Shown piece by piece: positions 55,196 through 64,000 of a DNA stretch of 64,000 bases. The position numbers were made by a program, and so were the translations under genes. Numbering within the stretch: the first letter of the stretch is position 1; every line of letters starts with the position of its first letter. Source of the DNA: Planococcus citri (Eukaryota; Arthropoda; Insecta; Hemiptera; Pseudococcidae); contig NC_088678.1 in NCBI RefSeq assembly GCF_950023065.1, forward strand, positions 20,946,580 to 21,010,579, read 5' to 3'. Below the pieces are notes generated by a model. It had not been told where the DNA came from. It saw only the letters and a list, made by a program, of their open reading frames with translations, and made no database searches.

Positions 55196-56463
55196 TTATG
55201 AATGAATGAATGAATGAATGAAAATTTTATTAATATTTGGTTCAGTGCAATTGCGCTATTCACGAATTTTACAAATAGGATACTTGAAAAATAACTTAAG
55301 AAAGAAAAGAGTTAGGACTAAGAAACCTAAAAGAAATTTTGAGGAAGTTTTGGTTTGAGTCTTGAAGGGCAATTTGCCCAATATCGAAGCAGCAAGCAAG
55401 GGTGTTATCAGATAATTTGTTCAGGTATTTTTCAGTTACAGTTTTCAGAAAGTCATTGGTCGTTTCAATTTTGAGCTCGCATTGTATTTGGGGAGTCTGG
55501 CAAAACCATGGAGCATACACTGGAGCCGCATATGTAAAGGTAGGATGAAGAATAGTCTTGTAGATTAGTAATGCTGTTTGGATTTTCAAATGTGAACTTC
55601 TGTTGATTAGTGGGAAAAGTGTTTTGAGTTTGAAGTAGGTAGCTTTCATTTTCTGTGAGATGTGACTTGTGAAAGTGAGTCGTTTGTCAAGGAATACTCC
55701 AAGATATTTAACAGCTTCATCACTCCATTCTATTGTAGTGTTTTCAATATTAATGTTTCTGGCAGGGTTGCAGTAGTGTCTCAGCGTGAAGATTTTTGTA
55801 ACTGTTTTGTTTGGATTGAGTTCAAGTTTCCAGCATTTTAGCCAGGAGTTGGTGTTGTTGATACTTTGTTCGAGTTTGTCAATTGCACTGGAGAGATTAT
55901 TACTTTGGGTGCATAAGCAGGTATCATCTGCAAATTAAAGAATTTCAGCATTTGATGAAGTTGTGATGTCGTTGCAGTAGATGTTGAAAAGTGTAGGGTT
56001 TAGAACAGCTCCTTGAGGTACTATTTTAATCCCAAAAAAAAAAGTCCTGATCCAACTTCTCCTGCTAGCCATAGACCAATCAGCCTACTGACTTCACTTT
56101 CCAAATTACTAAAACATATCATCTTGAAGCGCTTAACTGATCACACCAACAGACACGAAATATTGCCACAGTTTCAGTTTGGCTTTCGAAAACATACAGC
56201 AACAACACACCAACTCCATCGTCTTAACGAAATTATCCACTGAGGTTTTGAAAATGAAACAAAACCCCACCACAGCGTTTCTCGACATTAAACAAGCTTA
56301 CGACTCTATATGGCATTCAGGTCTGCTACAAAAATTGGAGAATACTCAAGTACCTCGTTACTTATTTGATATCATCAAATCGTTCTTATCAGACGGCTAC
56401 TTCCAGATTCGCATAAACGATTCACTTTCAGACCCAATACAGGAAGACTATACAGCTCCCTAG
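55196..56463. mobile_element. Jockey-type LINE with 5' inversion, inactive
   Basis: Minus-strand sequence from about 56020 to 55196 holds the second half of the reverse transcriptase: VPQGAVLNPTLFNIY, then FADD preceded by a stop, WLKCWKLELNPNKT, YLGVFLDKRLTF, and a tail with LLIYKTILHPTFTYAAPVYA. It ends in AATAAAATTTTC and a (TTCA)n tail near 55220. The plus strand at about 56023-56463 holds the preceding half: DPTSPASHRPISLLTSLSK, FGFRKH, then in another frame FLDIKQAYDSIWH (motif A) to DPIQEDYTA. The two halves are contiguous in the element but lie in opposite orientation. One in-frame stop and one frameshift make it a pseudogene. Confidence 0.88.
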
Positions 56464-56469
56464 GTTGCA

Positions 56470-57880
56470 TTGCTGTTATTCTTCTCACATTACGAACTGT
56501 AGGTATCCCAAGACGATGTAGTACGAGTTGTAATAGCACCTTTACAAAGCCTTCGTTCGTTCGTTCGTTGGTCTGTCGTCGTCATTATGGTCGATAACCA
56601 TAACAATACAAATTACTCGCCTAACCGAACAATGATAATGATCTTCGAAAATGAAACTCGATTAAGCAACGTTTTTCCGCGAACAATTAAAAAAAGATTG
56701 ATTGGTTGCAGCTCGGCTGGAGCAACTACAGGTAGTTAACACCTTCAACGAACGCATGATGGTTGGTGTTGGCGTACAACTATGCATTATAGCAGTCAGT
56801 CAATCGGAAATTAGACACATTTCATACGAGTTAAGTACCTATAAAAATGAAAAAAAGAGCACGCGTACGGATGCTGAGCTGTGGATATGCACTTTTATGT
56901 AGGTACGTTATCACGTCTGCTGTACATTACAGTACGACTACTCGTACATATAGGAGGTAAAGGTACCGCGAATATATAGATTTTTTTTCCTTTTTATTAT
57001 TAAATAAATCACTCGAATCGTCTACTGTGAGTGGAGTATGTGTCATTTCCTAGACGTGCGATACTTCCTTGACGCATTATAAGGTAATTTATTCGTACTT
57101 AATGCGTATTTGTCATAATGAAAGTTGGTATCTGATTTAGAGTAGTTTTTTTCTCTCTCGTTTTGATTACGACGAGTCAGCGAGAGATCGACATAATCAG
57201 TCTACCAAATAGAAATATATTCGCGTATTTATATAATAGATGCGTTTGTCGGACATTTCAAAAAAGTAAACACTCGCACGTATATTATTTTCGCAATTTC
57301 GTCGTATACCTTTGCCTACTTACTTATGTATACGCAATTCATTACTGTGCTAGGTATATAAACTCGCGTAGTTCGGATTATATAAGAATTAAAATATAAT
57401 TAATGACGATCCTCATTCGAAACGCATCGATTGCTACGAGCAAGCACGTGTTTACATAAAAAAAATGGAGATTTTCGCATTATGTCGCGGAAAAACATAC
57501 AAGAAGAATTTTCATTCAGCAGCTTCCTAACCTAGCTCGTAGCTGGATATCTTGTTGTTTTATTTTATTTTATCGTACGTGCATCTTACAATATATTAAG
57601 TATAACAACAACCTGTGTGCAAAAGTCATCGTGTAATTATTTCGTTAAACCAGTTTCCTCTGTTGTAGTCTCGTGTGTGTGTATGTTTATAAATACGTAC
57701 CTGTACCTTACCTACCCATACCTAGGTAGTTTGTTTATTTATATACGTATTTTTCTCTCTCGCTTGTGTGTTCTTTAGTAGAGCGCAATTATTATGTAAT
57801 TGATGGTGAATTGGGAAAATGAGCGTGGCCTCGTGAACGGCCGTGAATTCTTAACGGGAAAGCGTTTTCGTTTTCACTGC
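56470..57880. promoter_or_regulatory. Unique balanced sequence, possible promoter region
   Basis: It contains (TTCG)n near 56550, an initiator-like CAGTCAGTCAATC near 56791, and microsatellite-like GT runs near 57670. The sequence is not obviously repetitive and precedes the candidate exon at 57890. No coding region longer than a chance frame is supported. Confidence 0.25.
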
Positions 57881-57885
57881 CATAG

Positions 57886-58026
57886 ACAGAATGCGATCAG
57901 GTGGAGGAGGTAATTGGTGCTGTAATGTGCTCGTTTTTCTTCGACGAGTACGATGACGCTGACGCTCGTTTTGTCAATCGAATCAGCGACAATGAAGACG
58001 ATGACACCGTTCTAACGGCTTTCTAA
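57886..58026 (+). CDS. Candidate exon, two competing readings
   Basis: After a pyrimidine-rich stretch and ACAG (57889) the frame reads ECDQVEEVIGAVMCSFFFDE and continues acidic (ADARFVNRISDNEDDDTVLT) to TAA at 58024-58026, which fits a last exon of about 46 codons. Alternatively the ATG at 57891 opens MRSGGG and reaches a good donor (GGAG/GTAATT at 57909/57910), which would make it a first coding exon of a gene running right. I cannot choose between them, and no family is recognised. Confidence 0.25.
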   Translation, partial: TECDQVEEVIGAVMCSFFFDEYDDADARFVNRISDNEDDDTVLTAF

Positions 58027-58587
58027 GATGTGTAGATAGGCCTATACCTACGATATGTATCGATGATGATGTACAGTGTGTTGAAAAAGTTCGAATGAGG
58101 TGGGAGAATTTTTGGAATGGGAGATGATAGTGAGAGGATTCGACTTATGTTGGATTTCATCAGGGAAAAACTTCCAGTGCTGATGAGATGTCTCAAAAAA
58201 CGTGAAAATATTGTATATAAAATTTTGGTTTATTTTTTCAAAATTGAGGAATATCTTCAATGATTTAATAGCTATTTGGAACCAGTTGTTCTCCATAAAT
58301 CTAATTGTAAAAAATGAAAAATGGATGGAGATTTGAACATCCCTTATGACTCACTGATCCTGGGAACCGATTTAGTGATTCTCGTGTCATTTTTTGAAAA
58401 ATATTTTCACTGATTTTTCTTTGTTTTTCAGACCATTTTTGAAATATTTTCTTGAGTTTTTTATTTGTAAGATACTTACTCACAGGAATCATAAGGGTAA
58501 TAAGGGAGGTTTCTGGGGGTATAGGAGAGTATGGTGGCAGCAGGGGGGACACAGGGCAGGGGATACCTGAAGATATAGCGGATCTAA

Positions 58588-59966
58588 TATAGCAGAGAGA
58601 AACACCAAGGGGCAAACCTAAAAAGCAACGTTGGGAACGAGTTGAATTAAATCTGTTATGTAAACTAATAAAATGCAAACTGAAGGACTTCAATAGGGCT
58701 AAGGAAGAAGCCTATATTAAAGAAATTTTAGATACAACAAAAAGCACCAAAAATATGAAAAAGTCTTTAAGTGTAGGAAAAGATAAATTGACGTAGGTAT
58801 CTAGAAAGTGAAAAAGGAGAGAAAATTTAATTATGACCGGAGGGGTATAAACACTGTAGCAACCGACTTCTATGAAAAGCTTTATGGAAGCTTGAGAGGA
58901 TGATCTAGTGGTCTGCACGGGCCTGTCCGAAAGCCCGCGGGCCGAGCCCGATAAAAGTCGGGTCGGGTCGGACCGGGCTTGTCGGGCTTTCTCGGGCTCA
59001 GGTTTTGTACTCAACGCATGCGCTGTGAGTACAAAAAGTGTAGCACGATGTTCACGTCACAACAATGCCTATTGTTGGGAAAACCATCTTGTCGCATCAC
59101 GCCAACTAAAATTGTCGGGTCGGGCTCGGGCCCGTCGTCGGGCTTGTTTCGGGCTTTCGGGTCGGGTCGGGCTTTTTGCCCGAAGTACTCGGGCCGGGTC
59201 GGGTAAGCCCGCGGGCTTGCCCGACCCGCGCAGACCACTAGGATACTGTATGAGAGATATTGAAATTGAAGCAGATGATGACCTGGTGCCACCGTTTTTC
59301 GATTCTGTATATCACAATTTTATTATCACTGCTCTGCTAAACCAAGGCATTCCACTCATAATGGTCAATGTCATTGCAAATCTGTATAAAGATACTTACG
59401 CTAGAATTATAACAGATCAAGAAGGGGAATACTTCAAAATTAATAATGGTGTCAATCAAGGGGATCCTTTGTCAACAATTTTATTTATTGCATTGCTGGA
59501 AGAAGTTTTTAGAAATCTAGGATGGGAAAATAGGAGGTTAAAAGTAGAGGGAGCATTTTTGAGCAACCTTCCCTTTGCAGATGACTTGGTCTTAGTGGCT
59601 GAAAACAGGGATGAAGCAATAAAAATGATGGAGGAACTAAGGAAAGCAGGGGAGCTGGCAGGCTTAAAAATTAATTTTTCTAAAACAAAAATGCTAATTA
59701 AAGAGACTTCTGATCCGATAGAAATAGATAATAGAAAAATAGAGATGGTGGATAACATCGTATATCTGGGGCAGTTGATTGATTTGGAGATTGGCAAAAG
59801 TAGGGAAATTGAGAGGAGAATAAAAATAAGATGGAGTAAATATTGGTCTCTGAGGAGAGTATTCAAGGGACCTTTCAGTAAAAACTCAAAGAGCGAAATT
59901 TTTAATGCCTGTGTGGTATGTGCTGTCACCTATGGTGCACAAACTTGGTTTGAGGAACCGGTTTAG
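58588..59966 (+). pseudogene. LINE reverse transcriptase, interrupted and truncated
   Basis: Upstream of an inserted MITE, the plus strand keeps a basic linker segment (RWERVELNLLCKLIKCKLKD) and TVATDFYEKLYGS. Downstream, one frame from about 59270 carries FFDSVYHNF (motif A region), NQGDPLSTILF (motif B), FADDLVLVAE (motif C, both aspartates present), LKINFSKTKML, YLGQLI and TYGAQTW. This is a non-LTR reverse transcriptase; the tail style resembles RTE-like clades, but the clade is uncertain. The upstream segment has a stop and a frame change, and the protein ends abruptly at 59966, where unrelated sequence begins. A continuous frame starting at 58908 runs through the MITE by chance. Confidence 0.82.
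58906..59240. mobile_element. GC-rich hAT-type MITE inside the LINE
   Basis: The ends TAGTGGTCTGCACGGG and CCCGCGCAGACCACTA are inverted repeats, followed inward by runs of GTCGGGTCGGG and CCCGCGGGC. The 8 bases on each side (GGATGATC and GGATACTG) agree at five positions, so a decayed 8-bp duplication is plausible. GC content is far above the surrounding LINE. No transposase. Confidence 0.75.
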
Positions 59967-59969
59967 TGG

Positions 59970-61700
59970 TGCTCACTAAAACACTAAATTCTTATCACTT
60001 TATCAGATTAACACCAGTACTTCCATTTTTATTACAAAAATCATTTTTTTAGACTTTTCTCGATTTTTCAGCGCTGAATTTTTTTTTTTTTTTTGTGAGA
60101 TTGGTAAGTGTACGTCTACGTATGTAAGTAGTATGTACAAAGAGTACTGATAGCACCGGTTTCAAAAATTCAAAACCTCATCATTGTTTGTCATTCATTC
60201 ATATTTTATGAACGAAAAAATGCTTGTCGTGATGACGCCCTTTTTTGTCGTGCAAAAAATATTTCCCCAAAAAAATCCACTGAATTTGGCTACATTGTTG
60301 CTACACAATTGCTACACTTTCTGCTTGCTTTAAACATCTCTCGCGATTCGCTGATTCTAGGACTGGGTTTTGTGATTTTTCATTGGTTTCATTCTAAAAT
60401 GCCTTCGAAATTCGAAAATGATTTTTTCAAGGCTGAAAAAGTGGTTGTAACAATGTTTTTATGTAATTTTTTTCTTTTTTTTGGGCCATTTTTTTCATCT
60501 AGTAGCGAATGAGGGGCTTTGTGTACGAGAAGGAGCCGAAATTGAGAATCACGTCTAGCTGACATTAACGATAATTCCTCCCCCTCCCTTCCTCCTTCCT
60601 TTTATTGCTAGGAGTGGGAAAATCCCGAGAAATTAGACTGTCTATGATAAGATAAGAATGATTCAAAAAGTTCGTAGTGATCGATTTTTTGAGACCATTG
60701 ACAACTGGTTCAGACCTATGAAACCGGTTTCAAAAATGTATTAATCTGCTCCAATATTCTATATTCAACTGTGAAATGAAAATTGACTCCAGTTTCATAG
60801 ATTTTTTTTTTTTAAATCAGGTTTTGTGACTTTTGGGACACCTTGTATGTATATCCTGTGTCATTTGTTCAAAAATTACTCACTCGAACAAGACTTTAGC
60901 GACATACTGTGTATTGTGTGTAAGTTTGAAGAAGTAGGTAGGTCTGGCTAGGAACTACGTAGAAGTTACTTGTAACTTTACCAGAATTTTTGCAGAATCT
61001 TGATCGGAATTCGATTTCTACAGCATTCTGTTTTAGTCTACTCACTGGCTGTACGTCTATAGATACGAGTAAATGATGGATTACCTCGCATCGCTTCTTT
61101 TTATTTTCTTCCAGTCTGGTAGAACTTTTTAGAAAATGTTTCTGGTTGAGTATTTGTGTCAATGAACTAACATTTTTAAACATTCTATTCTCATGGAATT
61201 ATAGTCCGTGAAGGTTTTTACATGGTTTTCTAGATTTTTAAGACTATTTTAATTCTCCCGACTCGATTGATGATAGTTTAGAGTAGTTGTGAAGCATTTA
61301 ACGAATTTTTGAGTTTTTCGGTTCTGGAAAAATTGTCATAAAAATCTCTAAAATTAACATCGCTTTCTGTAAATTTTGATTTACCTACTGTCTATATGAC
61401 CCTTTCGATTGATTCAGGCACACATTTTCACTCTTCATTTTTCTGTCTGTTACATCATATCAACTAAAAATGTTGCAAAAATTCATAAAAATTTTATTTT
61501 TACTCGCCTTTTTAAGATGACAGTATAAAATATCAAATACGAGTATGCCTACTCAAATTCAAAATACGTTACTGCGATTATTTATTTTTTTAATGAAAAA
61601 TTTCTCGTTCATAAATGCGTCAAAGTAAAAAGCTAAAATTTAATTTATTATATCTTCTTTTTGACCTTCCTACTCGATTGGAAGTTTGGTTCGGTGATGC
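59970..61700. other. Noncoding DNA; one candidate ORF at 60896-61183
   Basis: The fragment at 60186-60280 matches the right end of the CACGACA element at 15.3 kb. On the minus strand, ATG 61183 opens a 95-codon frame with varied codons; it includes a good donor-like GCGAG/GTAATC near 61087, so it could be a small exon, but no domain is seen. The rest is AT-rich. Confidence 0.3.
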
Positions 61701-61732
61701 ATTCTTGGTAGCTCGGTAGCTCTTTTGATTTT

Positions 61733-62379
61733 TAGGGTTCCCCCACCATGGGGAACCCTATTAAAATCGCTATTGAGAATTCAGCGCCCCGCGTTATTTA
61801 GAAAGGTGTCTGATGTGATGCGTATTACGCTACCCATAAGACACCTTTTTACGTGCTTAGTGTTTTTCAGTTTCTTCAACAACACTCGTTGCTACGCATT
61901 TTCAACTTCGTTTTTATCAGCCAACAATTATTACTGTTTATGCAATAAATTTTTCTATTAGCCGCACATTCCAATTCTACTTTAAAATTTTTTATTTTTT
62001 TATTTCAAATTAAATAGGTATTGAAAGATGAAAGTGTTTACAATGAAGGATTTCAAAAATTTGTAAATACCTAAATGGAAATTTAAGTTGTAGATGATGA
62101 ATGGCATTTTCAAACTAACAGCTTTTCAAAATTAGTAGGTCCGCTGTTGACGCCCTGTTGTTACCAAAAATTTGTTTTTCAGTTTTGCTGAAAATTTAGA
62201 GTGCTTGAATGAACCTAATATAATGTCTATGTGTAATATAAAAAAGAATCACCAGATCGTCATTTCATTACTATAAGTATGAAGTAGAACAAACATAATC
62301 CAATTCCCAAATAATTACTTTTGTTTGATCATATGAAAATTAAAAAAGAGAAATTCTTTATCCAAAAATGGGGAACCCT
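61733..62379. repeat. Hairpin-bearing unit with GGGGAACCCT ends
   Basis: At 61733-61760 there is a perfect 11-bp stem, TAGGGTTCCCC and GGGGAACCCTA, with a 6-base loop. At 61802-61848 a 10-bp stem AAAGGTGTCT/AGACACCTTT encloses GCGTATTACGC. A third GGGGAACCCT lies at 62370-62379. It may be a MITE or structured repeat; no coding role is seen. Confidence 0.45.
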
Positions 62380-64000
62380 GTTGCCAGGTCCTGAGGACCT
62401 CACTTGTTTTTCTTATTCATGGAATACTGTTTTTTTTTTTCATTTAACAAAGTTGAAAAAGTTAAAATTTGTAGAACTTGAAAAACATGAAAGAATCTGA
62501 GAATTTTGAGATTTTTGCCTGAGTTGTGAAATTTTTTTAAAAGGGGCGAACTGATTTTTCATTGGTAATTACTAATTGGGTACCCAGAACCACAATGTAT
62601 GTAGCTTAATCATATTGCATTTTTTGAAGAAAAAAAACTTATAGATTTTCTGGGATTGTTTTGAAATTCTCGGATGCCAAACAAAAAGAGATCTCAGCTG
62701 CTTTTATTTAAAAAAAAAAAATTTTTAGAGTATTTTTCAACTTGTAATAAAATTTGAATAAGTCAGTTCAAAATTCTGAAAAAAAGTCAAGAAAATTCAT
62801 TTCAAAAAATTGGGACTTCGGTTTTTATAAAACTATTTCTGAGATCAGTAGAAGTTATTGACGGTTTTTATGAGTCAATGATGAATTAGGTGGAGGGGGG
62901 AGAGATTTTCTTCAGCTGTTTAGTTGACTATTTCTGAAAATTTAAGAATTTTTGTGAATTTTTTATTATTTTTTTAATGTGGTTTTTACTTTTGGGTCAT
63001 CGTTGAATTCTACCTTATAATTAACCTGGGAGTTGGAATTGGCCATTTACATTCGGAGGGTTTTCTAAATGTGCTTTTTGAAGGTTTTCATCCTTCAACT
63101 TCTCCCTACCTTTTTCCATCGTTGAAATTGCAGTTTTTCCGACGGTTTTTAATCATTGAGTCATCGCTGGAGCCTCGTTAATCATCAGCTTCCTCATCAT
63201 CCCCTCCCTCTCTTTGACTCTTTCGGGAAAGAACTCAGTCTTTTGTGAAATTCACGTTTTTATGTCAGCGAACGAGTTAAAGGTATGACTTGAAAAATGT
63301 TATAAATTAGTTCACTTTTGATTTCAATCTTTAAAATCGGTAATAAATACAGTGTAGGTACTTGAATCAAGGCTCGTGATGACTAAAATTACGAAATTTC
63401 GTTTTTATTTACTGCACCGATGCTGGAAAAAGAGAGAAGGATTCGTAAAAATTTCGAATCCATTTATCAAAAAAGTACTTCGATTTCGTGACCGTTTTCT
63501 AATTCTGATACAGTGATACTCGATACTTTTCCTGTAAACCTCTCGTAACGCTTTACATATGTGAAAAACATACAAAAAAAAAAAACTACATACCTACTAC
63601 GAGTATTACCAATTTTGAGATCACGCGAGATCGAAATCTTCTCTCTACTCCACGCTCCATTTCCATCCTACTTCTTCTATTCTTAAGTAGATACCTGGCG
63701 AATGAGGCGATCTCCTCCAAAAAAAATAACCAATTACACACTCATTAAATACCGTTTTATAACGATACACGCATGAAATGGCGCCTATCGCTGCGATCAT
63801 ATCGGCGAATCTAGTTTTCCATAAAAATTCGTATTTATTACCAATGGTTTTAGGCATTTATTAACCTATAGGCAAGATATACAGGTAGTCAGGTACCCAG
63901 GCACCTACGTAAACGTACACTGAAGAGCTGGATGAGCCGGCCGCCGCACCAAACTCTCGTCGAGTGTTTCTTTTTAGCGGAATTAATTACCTACGATTTT
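62380..64000. other. AT-rich DNA, then unique GC-richer end
   Basis: No gene is supported from 62380 to 63600. From 63645 to 63857 the minus strand has a 70-codon frame (MPKTIGNKYEFLWKTRFADM...) with a donor-like CCAG/GTATC inside, and the final 100 bases are GC-rich with CCGGCCGCCGC and AATTAATTA, like the regulatory-looking blocks at 4.8 and 44.4 kb. A gene may begin beyond the window. Confidence 0.3.

Noticed and set aside
58908..59966. A 352-codon plus-strand protein starting at 58908
   Set aside because: The first ~110 codons are the GC-rich MITE read in frame by chance; only the part after 59270 is reverse transcriptase.

Overview
This is a eukaryotic window, almost certainly from an insect. 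It is AT-rich and gene-poor, with introns using GT-AG signals, arthropod-style initiator motifs, and very many non-autonomous DNA transposons. The frequent GTAGGTACC-type motifs and the repeat landscape suggest a hemipteran such as a mealybug or scale insect, but that is a guess. No bacterial features are present.

Genes. Two spliced minus-strand genes are well supported. The first (25384-35634) encodes a ~1100-residue secreted protein rich in Pro, Gln, Ser and Thr. Its signal peptide is split over two small exons, with a 6.8-kb intron between the first and second. The second (18470-19649 and beyond) was assembled from four short exons and encodes a small type I membrane protein with one EGF-like six-cysteine domain. 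Exon phases and splice sites agree, but its first exon is not located. A frameshifted coding remnant (16686-17263), a small secreted-type ORF just downstream of the large gene (25097-25303) and several weaker ORFs and exon candidates are also listed.

Layout. 1-2035: satellite-like ~170-bp repeat, then a 29-bp minisatellite interrupted by a solo LTR. 4.4-5.5 kb: mariner-type MITE, a TAAT-rich block and a promoter-like region on the plus strand. 8.3-15.4 kb: palindromic and TIR elements. 16.7-19.8 kb: the frameshifted remnant and the EGF-like gene. 22.4-24 kb: repeats. 25.1-35.6 kb: the large gene, whose long intron holds a stack of transposons inserted inside one another at 31.1-33.4 kb. 33.5-40.7 kb: Ty3/gypsy fragments and a TIR element. 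46.8-47.5 kb: satellite-like repeat again. 51.8-53.9 kb: a TIR element with a 1.19-kb near-perfect palindrome at its tip. 55.2-56.5 kb: a Jockey-type LINE with a 5' inversion. 58.6-60 kb: a second LINE split by a GC-rich hAT-type MITE. The remainder is AT-rich noncoding DNA with islands of balanced composition that look like regulatory sequence.

Interpretation. Two plus-strand sites (9.6 and 43.0 kb) have a long pyrimidine tract, CAG, and then an immediate GT[AG]AGT, which is the layout of recursive splice sites in very long introns. With plus-strand T-rich islands throughout, this raises the possibility that much of the window is a giant plus-strand intron with the two minus-strand genes nested in it. 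That is inference and would need RNA data.
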